From NCBI RefSeq assembly GCF_024519285.1, contig NZ_JAMZCY010000002.1:310001-374000 (forward strand): a stretch of 64,000 bases of DNA. Reading direction: 5' to 3'. The position numbers and the translations under genes were made by a program. The stretch's first letter is position 1. Every line of letters begins with the position of its first letter. This DNA is from Cohnella sp. WQ 127256. GTDB taxonomy: Bacteria; Bacillota; Bacilli; Paenibacillales; Paenibacillaceae. Shown here one piece after another: positions 1 through 8,563 of the stretch. The notes beneath the pieces are model-generated. The model did not search any database. It was not told where the DNA came from and saw only the letters and a list, made by a program, of their open reading frames with translations.

Positions 1-96
1 GACATTGCCGCTTTGGTCTGTTATTGGGTAATGATAAGGAATAAGCGAACTTGATCGGATAATACGTTAAGACACGGGATTATTTAAGGAGGACTT

Positions 97-1380
97 ATGG
101 AACATCAGGCGATATTGGCTCTTGCCGTCTTTCTGTTAACCTATGCCATGATTATCGCGGAGAAAGTGCATAGAACGATTGTCGCCATGCTAGGTGGGCT
201 TCTTGTTGTCGTACTTGGTATTGTAGATGTGGAATCAGCGATAACACATCACATTGATTTCAACACGCTAGGACTCCTTATCGGTATGATGATCATCGTT
301 GGCGTAACGGCTAAGACAGGGCTGTTCAGTTATATTGCAATCGTTGCCGCGAAAAAGGCAAAAGGGGAGCCGATTAGGATTCTGGTGGCGTTAGCAGTCG
401 TTACGGCTGTGGCTTCGGCATTCCTAGACAATGTAACAACGGTATTGCTCATTGTGCCAGTGACGTTCAGTATCACGAGGCAGCTACGTGTTAATCCGTT
501 TCCTTTCTTATTTACACAAATATTAGCTTCTAATATCGGGGGTACGGCTACCTTAATTGGTGACCCTCCGAATATCATGATTGGAAGTGCGGTTAAAGAG
601 CTTACCTTTATGGCATTCATCGATAATATGGCGCCAATTGTTATCGTTATCATGGCGGTTCATATTCCACTATTCGTACTTCTATTCCGCAAGAAGCTTC
701 GTACCTCAGAGGAGTACAAACGAGGAATTATGGAAATGAATGAACGCGAGCTGATTTCCGATCGTCCGATGCTGCGGAAGTGTTTGATTATTCTTGGCTT
801 AACGATTGCAGGCTTCTTCCTTCATCAATCTTTGCATGTAGAATCTTCAGTGGTGGCACTTACCGGCGCATTTCTCCTGTTATTGCTAGCCGGAGAGCAT
901 GCCATGGAGGAAGCCTTCACTCGTGTGGAATGGACAACGATCTTCTTCTTCGTGGGTTTGTTTACACTGGTAGGTTCTTTGGTAGATACCGGTATTATTA
1001 GTGACCTAGCTGTTAAAGCTATTGATCTAACGGGTGGAAATCTCACGGCGACAGCCATGCTTATTTTATGGATGAGTGCGATTGCCTCTGCATTTATGGA
1101 CAATATTCCTTTCGTAGCAACGATGATTCCTCTCATTCAGGAAATGGGCAACATGGGCATCGACAATCTCCAGCCGTTATGGTGGAGTCTTGCTCTCGGG
1201 GCTTGCCTTGGAGGGAACGGAACATTAATCGGAGCGAGTGCAAACTTAATCACGGCTGGCTTGGCCGCTAAGGAAGGGCATCCGATTACATTCATTAAGT
1301 TCTTAAAATATGCATTTCCGCTAATGCTGCTCTCCATCATGATTTCAAGTGTTTATGTTTACTTGAGATATTTGTTGTAG
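97..1380 (+). CDS. ArsB/NhaD (ion transporter superfamily) membrane carrier
   Basis: The 427-residue protein is almost entirely hydrophobic, with about 11-12 membrane segments. It fits the ArsB/NhaD/P-protein branch of the ion transporter superfamily, whose members exchange Na+/H+ or export oxyanions across the cytoplasmic membrane. Two inverted half-repeats are visible, each with a re-entrant-loop signature: SAFLDNVTTVLL near residue 110 with GGTATLIGDPPNIMIG near 150, and SAFMDNIPFVATM near 330 with LGGNGTLIGASANLI near 370. Length is normal for the family. The start follows a good AAGGAGG site eight bases upstream. No arsR or other arsenic gene adjoins, so arsenite export is not supported by context; Na+/H+ antiport or organic anion transport are equally possible. 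It appears to be a single-gene unit. Confidence 0.85.
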   Translation: MEHQAILALAVFLLTYAMIIAEKVHRTIVAMLGGLLVVVLGIVDVESAITHHIDFNTLGLLIGMMIIVGVTAKTGLFSYIAIVAAKKAKGEPIRILVALAVVTAVASAFLDNVTTVLLIVPVTFSITRQLRVNPFPFLFTQILASNIGGTATLIGDPPNIMIGSAVKELTFMAFIDNMAPIVIVIMAVHIPLFVLLFRKKLRTSEEYKRGIMEMNERELISDRPMLRKCLIILGLTIAGFFLHQSLHVESSVVALTGAFLLLLLAGEHAMEEAFTRVEWTTIFFFVGLFTLVGSLVDTGIISDLAVKAIDLTGGNLTATAMLILWMSAIASAFMDNIPFVATMIPLIQEMGNMGIDNLQPLWWSLALGACLGGNGTLIGASANLITAGLAAKEGHPITFIKFLKYAFPLMLLSIMISSVYVYLRYLL

Positions 1381-1402
1381 CGGCAGTTATCCATTTCATA
1401 AT

Positions 1403-1551
1403 AGGCTGTCCCAAAAAAATAACTATACTTTTAAAAAATGGAAGTGTCGAGCAACAATTGACCAAAATACGAAATGGGTGGTACAGGAATGACTCCCTGG
1501 ACCACCCATTTCTCCCTTTAAAATTCGCTATTATTTTCTGAAACGACTCCG
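1403..1551. repeat. Possible small IS-derived or MITE-like remnant with central hairpin
   Basis: The 318-base gap between the carrier and map holds no convincing gene. It contains a perfect 11-bp inverted repeat (AAATGGGTGGT at 1472-1482 and its complement at 1501-1511), flanked by imperfect end sequences: GGCTGTCCCAAAAAA from 1404, and on the other strand GGAGTCGTTTCAGAA ending at 1550. Such ends resemble those of several transposon families. No transposase remains and no target duplication is clear. The hairpin could simply be a terminator for the upstream gene, although a T-run is lacking. Confidence 0.3.
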
Positions 1552-1698
1552 ACACGCGGGAGCCCTTTTTGCTTGATTCCGCAAGCTAGTCTTGAATTGG
1601 TTAGGAGAAAAGAGGTAAGGTTAGTTATACAAGAGCTAAAAGCTAAATAATAGACAAGCTAGATCAATAAGCCAACCTAATTATAGAGGGAGAATACA

Positions 1699-2445
1699 AT
1701 GACAATACAATCTCAGGAAGATATTGAGCAATTAATGAAGATAGGTCGAATTGTCGCCACTACAATTGAGGAAATGAAGAGAAGCGCTAGACCGGGTATG
1801 ACAACAAGGGAGCTAGATCTCATTGGGAAGGAAGTTCTGGACCGAAACGGAGCTACCTCAGCTCCGATGAAGGACGTTGATTTTCCAGGCTACACTTGCA
1901 TCAGTATTAATGAGGAGGTGGCTCATGGCATTCCCGGAAGCCGCATCTTGAAAGCTGGTGATCTCATTAACGTTGACGTATCAGCCGAGCTAAACGGATA
2001 TTATGCGGATGCAGGGCAGTCATTCCAGATTGCACCGATCGCGACCGAATTGTCCAGCTTATGCCATTATACTCATGCAACGATGATGAAGGTGATCTCA
2101 AACCTGAAAGCTGGCGTGAAGCTGAATCAAGTCGGTAAAATCATTCAAACGGAAGCAAGAAAAGGCGGATATCGTGTAATTGAAAATCTATGCAGCCATG
2201 GAGTCGGAAAAGGGCTGCATGAGGAGCCTTTTGAGATACTCCCTTATTTCGATGCACGGGAAAAACGGATATTGAAGGCGGGCCAAGTCATCACAATTGA
2301 GCCTTTCTTATCTACGGGTGCTAATCACGTTGTGCAGCAGGCAGATGGGTGGACTCTGACTGTGCCCGATCGTAGCCGCGTTGCGCAATTCGAGCATACG
2401 ATAATCATTACGAATAATAAGCCCATTATTGTGACCGCATGCTAA
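1699..2445 (+). CDS. map: Type I methionine aminopeptidase
   Basis: The 248-residue cytoplasmic metallopeptidase removes the initiator methionine from nascent proteins. All five metal ligands of the family are visible: D93 (INVDVS), D104 (YYADAGQ), H167 (SHGVGKG), E201 (TIEPF) and E232 (QFEHT), together with the substrate-binding histidine H76 (VAHGIP). It matches the short bacterial type Ia length, without an N-terminal zinc extension. The start has a GAGGGAG site upstream. It is not in the ribosomal-protein/secY context where the housekeeping map gene of Bacillota usually lies, so this is probably a second, standalone paralogue, as with B. subtilis MapB; that is an inference from context. 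Confidence 0.92.
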   Translation: MTIQSQEDIEQLMKIGRIVATTIEEMKRSARPGMTTRELDLIGKEVLDRNGATSAPMKDVDFPGYTCISINEEVAHGIPGSRILKAGDLINVDVSAELNGYYADAGQSFQIAPIATELSSLCHYTHATMMKVISNLKAGVKLNQVGKIIQTEARKGGYRVIENLCSHGVGKGLHEEPFEILPYFDAREKRILKAGQVITIEPFLSTGANHVVQQADGWTLTVPDRSRVAQFEHTIIITNNKPIIVTAC

Positions 2446-2499
2446 TTACTAATTAGATTGATCGGCTTTAGTCTTCCATAAGAAAGAGGTAAAGAATAG

Positions 2500-3147
2500 A
2501 TGGCTAAACAGAAATATTACGTCGTTTGGGTAGGCAGAAAACCCGGTGTTTACGTGAATTGGGCAGAATGCCAAGAACAAATCAATAAGTTCGATGAAGC
2601 TAAGTTTAAGTCTTACGAGACGAAGGCTGCGGCGGATTTAGCTTATAAAGAAGGCTGGAAGAAGCATTGGGGAAGTGGGAAGAAGACAAGCACCAGTGGA
2701 AGCTTCAAGCCTAAATCTACAGGCATAGAGACGACTGAGGAAATCGACTACAACAGCATTTCTGTGGACGTCGGTACAAGTGGAAATCCGGGTCCTGTCG
2801 AATATAAAGGTGTGGATACGCAAACGGGCGAGGTTATTTTTTCAGTGGGGCCTATTGCCAAGGGGACGAACAATCTAGGAGAGTTTCTGGCGATTGTTCA
2901 CGGTTTAGCTCATTTACAGAAAATAGGGAGTAACAAAACCGTGTACAGCGATTCGGTTAACGCGTTGAAATGGGTCAAGCAGAAGGGGGTATCCTCGACG
3001 CTTGTGAAGGACGAATCTACTAAGGAGATATGGGAGTTAGTTGATCGTGCAGTCCTTTGGCTTAAGAGTAATACCTATTCAAATAAGGTAGTGAAGTGGC
3101 AAACTAAACAGTGGGGCGAGATTAAAGCCGACTACGGACGCAAATAG
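2500..3147 (+). CDS. Ribonuclease H (RNase HI fold) with N-terminal viroplasmin domain
   Basis: This 215-residue protein degrades the RNA strand of RNA:DNA hybrids. Residues 1-57 form a viroplasmin-like hybrid-binding domain (KYYVVWVGRKPGVY near the start), followed by a Ser/Thr/Lys-rich linker to about residue 80 and an RNase HI domain to the end. The acidic catalytic residues are present: D90 (SVDVGTSGNPG), E128 (LGEF), D151 (YSDS) and D211 (KADYGRK). This architecture is common in Firmicutes as a minor RNase H. The gene starts 54 bases after map with an AAGAGG site and ends at a strong terminator, so it may share a transcript with map. Confidence 0.88.
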   Translation: MAKQKYYVVWVGRKPGVYVNWAECQEQINKFDEAKFKSYETKAAADLAYKEGWKKHWGSGKKTSTSGSFKPKSTGIETTEEIDYNSISVDVGTSGNPGPVEYKGVDTQTGEVIFSVGPIAKGTNNLGEFLAIVHGLAHLQKIGSNKTVYSDSVNALKWVKQKGVSSTLVKDESTKEIWELVDRAVLWLKSNTYSNKVVKWQTKQWGEIKADYGRK

Positions 3148-3184
3148 ATTCTAATGTGTAATGTTAGCTCATTTACCTGACGAA

Positions 3185-3226
3185 AGCCTTCGAACCAGTA
3201 AGCAAACTGGTTCGAAGGCTTTTTTT
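3185..3226 (+). terminator. Rho-independent terminator after the RNase H gene
   Basis: A perfect stem of about 15 bp (AGCCTTCGAACCAGT and its complement) with a short loop is followed by seven T residues. It separates the map/RNase H unit from the ABC importer. The rest of the gap to 3401 has no other recognisable element and presumably holds the importer promoter. Confidence 0.9.
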
Positions 3227-3400
3227 GACTCGTTTTCGGAGCTAACCTCCTCTATTTGTATGTGGTTGAACTGCTATTTTTTACAAACTATACCATCGGG
3301 GTTAATCTGACGGAAATACATCAGTTTTATAGTAGTGAAAGGTGGAAAACAACAGGAATAATGAGACACTCCACACATAACCACATGGGAGGAAAGAGAA

Positions 3401-4510
3401 ATGTTGAAAAATGGGTTAAAGAAACAACTTGTCGTGGGGCTCATTCTTACCTTGCTTGTCGTGTTGCTAGCTGCTTGTGGGGGTGGCAAAAATAATAATG
3501 CTGCTGAGAACTCTGGTGCTCCAGAGCTATCACTCATCGAGATTGAAAAGAAGGCAAAGGAAGAAGGCACTGTTGTCAGCGTGGGGATGCCGGATTCTTG
3601 GGCGAACTGGAAAGATACGTGGACGGATATGCAAACGAAATACGGGATCGCTCATACGGACACAGATATGTCGAGTGCTGAGGAAATCGCTAAGTTCGAA
3701 GCTGAGAAGGAAAAACCGACTGCGGATATCGGCGATGTAGGAATCGCGTTTGGCCCAGTGGCTATTGCTAAAGGTGTTACTCAGCCGTACAAAACGTCTT
3801 ATTGGGATGAAATTCCGGATTGGGCGAAGGATAAGGACGGACATTGGGTTATCGGGTATCAAGGGACAATCGCGTTCCTGACGAATACGAAGCTCGTATC
3901 CAACCCACCTAAGAGCTGGGACGATCTGAAGAACGGTAAATATAAAATCGTCGTAGGTGATGTCACGAAGGCTGCCCAAGCACAAATGGCTGTGCTGGCT
4001 GCAGCAATTGCGTTTGGTGGAGATGAGTCCAATATCGAGCCTGGTCTAGCTTTCTTCGAGGATCTGGCGAAGAACGGACGTCTTGCTAACGTAGAAGCCT
4101 CACTGGCTAATATCGAAAAAGGCGAAGTAGAAGTGACTTTGCTGTGGGACTTTAATGCCCTTAATTATAGTGATCAACTAAACAAGGAGCAGTATGCTGT
4201 AGCGGTTCCGAAGGAAGGTAGTGTCGTCAGCGGCTATGCGACGATCATTAACAAGTACGCTCCGCACCCTAACGCGGGTAAGCTCGCCAGAGAATATATT
4301 CTGAGCGATGCAGGACAAGTCAACCTGGCCAAAGGCTACGCAAGACCGATCCGCGATAGCGTTAAGCTTCCGGATGATGTAGCTGCGAAGCTGCTTCCGA
4401 AGGAAGAATATGCGAATGCGAAGCCAGTTAAAGATTATAAGGTTTGGGAAGAAACAGCGAAGAGCATCCCTGAGCAGTGGCAAGAGCGTGTTCTCGTTCA
4501 TATCAACTAA
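3401..4510 (+). CDS. ABC importer solute-binding lipoprotein (Fe3+/polyamine/phosphonate type)
   Basis: This 369-residue protein is the extracytoplasmic receptor of the importer encoded downstream. It has a positively charged N-terminus, a hydrophobic stretch and a lipobox (VLLAAC, Cys26), so it should be lipid-anchored outside the membrane. The mature part resembles type 2 periplasmic-binding proteins of the extracellular SBP family 1/6 group (iron, putrescine, 2-aminoethylphosphonate), including the stretch SWDDLKNGKYKIVVGDVTKA. The start has a GGGAGG site. Four more importer genes follow in order (permease, permease, ATPase, DeoR). The substrate cannot be told from sequence; no phosphonate or iron-metabolism genes adjoin. 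Confidence 0.82.
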   Translation: MLKNGLKKQLVVGLILTLLVVLLAACGGGKNNNAAENSGAPELSLIEIEKKAKEEGTVVSVGMPDSWANWKDTWTDMQTKYGIAHTDTDMSSAEEIAKFEAEKEKPTADIGDVGIAFGPVAIAKGVTQPYKTSYWDEIPDWAKDKDGHWVIGYQGTIAFLTNTKLVSNPPKSWDDLKNGKYKIVVGDVTKAAQAQMAVLAAAIAFGGDESNIEPGLAFFEDLAKNGRLANVEASLANIEKGEVEVTLLWDFNALNYSDQLNKEQYAVAVPKEGSVVSGYATIINKYAPHPNAGKLAREYILSDAGQVNLAKGYARPIRDSVKLPDDVAAKLLPKEEYANAKPVKDYKVWEETAKSIPEQWQERVLVHIN

Positions 4511-4543
4511 TTCATCGATCTATCAGCTGGAAGCAACAATGGA

Positions 4544-4575
4544 GCGCCTTCGTCCGCACGTCGAAGGCGCCCGTT
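4544..4575 (+). terminator. Hairpin between binding protein and permease genes (probable attenuator)
   Basis: A 9-bp perfect inverted repeat (GCGCCTTCG with its complement at 4562-4570) is followed by CCGTTTTATT. Placed between the receptor and the first permease, such a hairpin usually lets the receptor be made in excess by partial termination or 3' mRNA protection. The T-run is weak. Confidence 0.6.
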
Positions 4576-4602
4576 TTATTCCATCCTAGGAGAGTGTAAG
4601 GC

Positions 4603-5529
4603 ATGAAACACAGAACCGGTTGGATCCTGCTAGGCTTGGCTCCCTTTGCGATCATGGTGCTGGCGTTCCAAGTTGCACCGATCTTGTCCATGCTAATGGG
4701 CAGCATCAGTAAGCCTGGGGTTCCAGGCTTTACGCTTAACCACTACGATAAAATCTTCCACAGCGCTTATTATTTGCAAGCAATCAAGAATAGTCTTCTC
4801 ATCGCTGTCTATTCCAGTCTTATCGGAATCATCGTGGGGCTCTTCTGCGCGTATTCGATTACTCGCTTTACGACAAAGATCCGAGACAGGCTGCTTATGT
4901 TGTCGAACATGACCTCGAACTTTGCGGGTGTTCCGCTTGCATTCGCTTATATTATTCTGCTGGGTAACAACGGTGTGTTTACCCTGTTGTTTAAGCAATG
5001 GGGCTGGGACGTATTCGCAGATTTTAACTTGTATAGCTGGTCCGGACTTGTGCTAATTTATGTGTATTTTCAGGTGCCACTGGCTTTGTTGCTATTGTAC
5101 CCATCCTTCTACGGGATTCAAGAGCAATGGAAGGAAGCTGCTGCATTGCTAGGAGCTCGTCCATGGCAGTTCTGGAGAACGGTTGGAATTCCGATGCTCA
5201 CCCCTGCGATTTTCGGGACACTTGGCATCCTTTTCGCTAATGCGATGGGGGCGTATGCTACAGCTTACGCGCTCGTCGGTGGTAACTATAATTTGTTAGC
5301 CATCCGAATAGGCTCACTCGTTGCGGGAGATATCGTGAATCAACCGGAGGTAGGCAGCGCATTAGCGGTTCTGCTTGCGTTATCAACTTTACTAGCTGTC
5401 TATTTGAATCACAGAATGTCCAAGCGCTCGCAACAATTCACCGCTTCGTATGCTTCCGGTTCTAGCTCCAAGCGTATCCGTTCGCGCAAGCAGCAATGGA
5501 ACGCGACTAAGGAGGAGGTAGGCACATGA
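4603..5529 (+). CDS. ABC importer permease, first subunit (PotB/FbpB type)
   Basis: A 308-residue inner-membrane permease with about six transmembrane helices and the cytoplasmic EAA coupling loop (KEAAALLGARPWQFWRTVGIP, around residues 184-205) that contacts the ATPase. The C-terminal 30 residues are strongly basic and cytoplasmic. It pairs with the next permease to form the heterodimeric channel. An AGGAGAG site precedes the ATG. Its stop overlaps the start of the next gene by the ATGA arrangement, implying translational coupling. Confidence 0.85.
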   Translation: MKHRTGWILLGLAPFAIMVLAFQVAPILSMLMGSISKPGVPGFTLNHYDKIFHSAYYLQAIKNSLLIAVYSSLIGIIVGLFCAYSITRFTTKIRDRLLMLSNMTSNFAGVPLAFAYIILLGNNGVFTLLFKQWGWDVFADFNLYSWSGLVLIYVYFQVPLALLLLYPSFYGIQEQWKEAAALLGARPWQFWRTVGIPMLTPAIFGTLGILFANAMGAYATAYALVGGNYNLLAIRIGSLVAGDIVNQPEVGSALAVLLALSTLLAVYLNHRMSKRSQQFTASYASGSSSKRIRSRKQQWNATKEEVGT

Positions 5530-6329
5530 ACCAACGAAAAGTAGGCTGGACACACCGTTCTCTCATGCTATTACTGATGATCTATTTGTTGCTTCCTTTA
5601 CTGGGAACGTTCTTGTACGCCTTCGCTAAGGAATGGCAGACTACGGTACTACCCGAAAGCTGGACCCTGGAATGGATACGTGAGATGTTCCGAGATGCCC
5701 GATTTCTCGATGCGCTATGGACTTCATTATACCTTTGCTTGATTAGCGTAGCATTGAGCCTCGCAGTTATGCTTCCTGCCGTATTTGTTATCACTGTGTA
5801 TTTTCCGAAATGGGAGACGTTTATGAAAGGCCTTGTTGTGTTGCCCTATGCTGTTCCTGGTGTTGTGGCCGCGGTGGGGTTGATCCGAACCTATTCCTCC
5901 GGATTTATCGATATTACAGGTACAGCGTATATCTTGATTGGTGCTTACTTTATCGTCATTCTTCCTTATATGTATCAGGGAATCCGCAATAGTCTGCTTA
6001 CCGTTTCTGCTGTTGAGCTGCTGAATGCGGCAGAACTACTGGGGGCGTCACGAATGAGGGCATTCGTCACGATAATATTGCCGAATATATGGCCGGGTGT
6101 CATTATCTCGACTTTGTTGAGCTTTTCCGTTCTGTTTGGGGAATTTGTGCTCACGAACATGCTTGTTGGTGGCCATATCCAGACGATTCAGGTGTATTTG
6201 TACCAACGGGTTAATGAAAGCGGGCATTTGGCCAGTGCGATTGCGATCGCTTACTTTGTATTTATTCTTATCGTGTCTACAGTGCTTATGAAGCTTGGCA
6301 AAAAGTTCAATAAGGTGGTGGGTAGATGA
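5526..6329 (+). CDS. ABC importer permease, second subunit (PotC/FbpB type)
   Basis: A 267-residue permease with six predicted membrane spans and an EAA loop (NAAELLGASRMRAFVTIILP, near residue 170). It overlaps the preceding permease by four bases and the following ATPase by four bases (ATGA), so the three are a tightly coupled translation unit. Family and context make it the partner permease of the same importer. The substrate is unknown. Confidence 0.85.
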   Translation: MNQRKVGWTHRSLMLLLMIYLLLPLLGTFLYAFAKEWQTTVLPESWTLEWIREMFRDARFLDALWTSLYLCLISVALSLAVMLPAVFVITVYFPKWETFMKGLVVLPYAVPGVVAAVGLIRTYSSGFIDITGTAYILIGAYFIVILPYMYQGIRNSLLTVSAVELLNAAELLGASRMRAFVTIILPNIWPGVIISTLLSFSVLFGEFVLTNMLVGGHIQTIQVYLYQRVNESGHLASAIAIAYFVFILIVSTVLMKLGKKFNKVVGR

Positions 6330-7381
6330 ACGCGTCCTACTTGGAGCTACAAGGTATTCGAAAAACGTTTGGGGATACAATCGTGCTGAACGATGTGGAT
6401 TTAACGATTCGAGAGGGAGAGCTGTTAACGCTGCTTGGCCCCTCGGGTTGTGGGAAGAGCACTTTACTACGTTGTATTGCTGGACTTACGGAGTTGGATG
6501 GCGGTCGAATTTTATTGGGTCAGAAGGATATTGCCAACCTGCCGCCTCGAAATCGTGAGATCGGAATGGTGTTCCAGTCCTATGCCCTATTTCCAAATCT
6601 AACTGTCTTTGAAAATATTGAATATGGACTGAAGATGCGCGGTGTGGCGAAGAAGGAACGAATAAGCCGATGTGAGGAATTAATTGCACTCGTTGATCTG
6701 GGAGATAAACGAGATGCATATCCTCAGAATTTATCCGGGGGACAGCAGCAACGGGTCGCTCTTGCCAGATCAATAGCCGTAAAGCCGAAGGTGCTGTTAC
6801 TTGATGAACCACTCAGCGCGCTTGATGCCAAGATTCGTAAAAACCTACGGAGCGAAATCAGAGAGATCCAGAAGCGGTTTAAGATGACAACCGTATTCGT
6901 TACCCATGATCAAGAGGAAGCGCTCACTCTGTCTGACCGCATCTGCATTATGAACAATGGTCAAATTGTGCAGGACGGAACACCGGAATCACTATATTCA
7001 ACACCACGTACGGAGTTCGTTGCACGATTCATGGGTAGCTACAACGTGCTTTCTCATATGGAAGCAACTCGGCTGTTCGGTGAAGGGATAGGCTCGGCAG
7101 CAAGCTTTGCCCTAAGGCCGGAGTCGGTCAGGTTACTGTCTGTAAATAAGAGTACGAATGAGTATGACGAAATTGCGGCTGGCAAGCGAATCATAGAGGG
7201 AACGATTGATTCTGTTCATGTGCTTGGCAATGTTATTCGTTATGTCGTTGAGACGACAGGTGTCCGATTGACGATCGATATTCTGAATGACGGCCGCTCC
7301 TTGAGAACCGATGAACAAAGAGTTGTCCGGTTAGCACTTGATCCTTCCCAGCTGTTGCAATTGGAGAAGGAAGGAGCTTGA
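6326..7381 (+). CDS. ABC importer ATP-binding protein (PotA/FbpC type)
   Basis: The 351-residue ATPase powers the importer. Walker A is GPSGCGKST (residues 39-47), the Q-loop lies in MVFQSYALFP, the signature is LSGGQQQRVALARS, Walker B is VLLLDEPLSALD and the H-loop is FVTHDQEEAL. Beyond residue ~240 there is a C-terminal OB-fold/TOBE-like domain, typical of iron, polyamine and phosphonate importers, which is often regulatory. All catalytic motifs are intact. The next gene begins four bases after the stop. Confidence 0.88.
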   Translation: MNASYLELQGIRKTFGDTIVLNDVDLTIREGELLTLLGPSGCGKSTLLRCIAGLTELDGGRILLGQKDIANLPPRNREIGMVFQSYALFPNLTVFENIEYGLKMRGVAKKERISRCEELIALVDLGDKRDAYPQNLSGGQQQRVALARSIAVKPKVLLLDEPLSALDAKIRKNLRSEIREIQKRFKMTTVFVTHDQEEALTLSDRICIMNNGQIVQDGTPESLYSTPRTEFVARFMGSYNVLSHMEATRLFGEGIGSAASFALRPESVRLLSVNKSTNEYDEIAAGKRIIEGTIDSVHVLGNVIRYVVETTGVRLTIDILNDGRSLRTDEQRVVRLALDPSQLLQLEKEGA

Positions 7382-7384
7382 AGG

Positions 7385-8197
7385 ATGTCTATTTCTTCCG
7401 AACAACGTAAACGAGTTATTGATGAGCGATTAAAGCTGGAAGGGCAAGTCAAGGTGTCCGACTTATCCTTACGTTGTGCCGTCTCGGAAGAAACGATCCG
7501 ACGGGATCTCGTTTCATTAGAGAAGGAAGGACACCTGAAACGTGTATACGGTGGAGCTGTCCTGGCCAAACCGGCGAATTATGAGCCTCCCTATTTGCTC
7601 CGACAACAGGTGAATTCCGAGCAGAAGGCGTTAATCGGCTCGAGGGCTGCAGAGCTGATCTCTTCAGGAGATACGATTGTCATTGACGTGGGTACGACAA
7701 CGCTTGAGCTAGCTAAGGCGATCTCAGGGAAGGAGCGCCTAACCGTACTGACCAATTCGATTGCAGTTGCTTATCATCTGATGGAGTCCTTAAATGAAGG
7801 GAGATTTTCGGGTAAAATCATCGTCATCGGCGGACAGTTAAACCCGGAGCAGCAATCCTTGTCTGGAGCATTGGGTGAAGAAGTGATGGCGCAGTTCAGG
7901 GTAGATAAGGCGTTCATATCGGTTGGTGGCTTGTCCATGAAGCGAGGAATTAGCGATTATGATCTGAATGAAACGATCCTCTCACGGAAAATGATCGAAG
8001 CGGCTGACCAGACCATTGTGCTGGCTGATGAATCAAAGCTTGATAAGGAAGCATTCACTGAGATTACACCTATTCACTCCGTGAATACGATTATCTGTAA
8101 TGTGTCTCCGCCTAAAGAATGGCAAGCAGCGTTAAGGACTCATCACATTCAGTGGATTGAAGTCCAAAAAAAAGGGCTTTCTCAGGGGTCTGGATAG
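7385..8197 (+). CDS. DeoR/GlpR-family transcriptional regulator
   Basis: A 270-residue regulator with an N-terminal DeoR winged helix-turn-helix (residues ~6-58, including VSEETIRRDLVSLEKEG) and a C-terminal DeoRC sugar-phosphate-binding domain with the motifs DVGTTTLELA, LTNS and GGLSMKRGISDYDLNE. Such regulators normally repress and respond to a phosphorylated intermediate. The gene sits four bases behind the ATPase, so it is probably the local regulator of the importer. A DeoR regulator hints at a phosphorylated carbohydrate or phosphodiester substrate, which is inference only. Confidence 0.88.
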   Translation: MSISSEQRKRVIDERLKLEGQVKVSDLSLRCAVSEETIRRDLVSLEKEGHLKRVYGGAVLAKPANYEPPYLLRQQVNSEQKALIGSRAAELISSGDTIVIDVGTTTLELAKAISGKERLTVLTNSIAVAYHLMESLNEGRFSGKIIVIGGQLNPEQQSLSGALGEEVMAQFRVDKAFISVGGLSMKRGISDYDLNETILSRKMIEAADQTIVLADESKLDKEAFTEITPIHSVNTIICNVSPPKEWQAALRTHHIQWIEVQKKGLSQGSG

Positions 8198-8214
8198 ACC
8201 CTTTGAGATAGCCC
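8173..8214. terminator. Bidirectional terminator between the DeoR gene and cse60
   Basis: A long inverted repeat of about 19 bp (starting AGGGCTTTCTCAGGGGTCT) overlaps the last codons of the deoR gene. On the minus strand it is followed by eight T residues, making a strong terminator for the cse60-like gene. On the plus strand the T-run is displaced (TTTTTTTT at about 8230). Confidence 0.8.
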
Positions 8215-8218
8215 TCGA

Positions 8219-8410
8219 TTATTTGATCTTTTTTTTGTAAACGACTAAGATTGCGCTTCTTTGTTCGCTTTTGTTGGTTGCTGTTGTTTTGCTAATAGAT
8301 CCGTAGCAAATATTAATGACCTGATCATCATCTAGCTCAGCTAGGAATTCATTCACTCGCTTCTCGGCTAATGACATGTCCGTATCGACAAACTCTTTAA
8401 CTTGTATCAT
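8219..8410 (-). CDS. Cse60-family sporulation protein
   Basis: A 63-residue protein whose sequence (MIQVKEFVDTDMSLAEKRVN at the start, then DDQVINICYGSI and EQRSAILVVYKKK) matches my recollection of the Cse60 family of small sporulation proteins in Bacilli. Its molecular role is unknown. A good AAGGAG site lies seven bases before the ATG. It lies convergent to the DeoR gene with a shared terminator. I could not identify a confident sigma-E or sigma-K promoter upstream. This gene supports the view that the host forms endospores. Confidence 0.8.
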   Translation of the reverse strand: MIQVKEFVDTDMSLAEKRVNEFLAELDDDQVINICYGSISKTTATNKSEQRSAILVVYKKKIK

Positions 8411-8516
8411 GGTATAGCTCCTTCACGCATTATTCATACCCTAAGCATTTATAATTCATCGTAAAATGCCAGGATGCGTTCAACATAGCATGGAGTGAAA
8501 CCGGTGTCAACCTAAT

Positions 8517-8543
8517 AAGGGCAAAGGGGAGTGCCCTTTTTCT
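8517..8543. terminator. Small hairpin between methyltransferase and cse60 genes
   Basis: AAGGGCA and TGCCCTT form a 7-bp stem. The T-run (TTTTTCTCT) is on the plus strand, while the upstream gene (the methyltransferase) is on the minus strand, where only TTATT follows. It is probably the methyltransferase terminator but is not a strong one. Confidence 0.4.
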
Positions 8544-8563
8544 CTGTAGGTTCGGCTTGTTGG

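Noticed and set aside
97..1380. Arsenite efflux (arsB) assignment for the first gene
   Set aside because: Only the superfamily is supported. No arsR, arsC or arsA is nearby, and the ArsB/NhaD group also includes Na+/H+ antiporters and other anion carriers.
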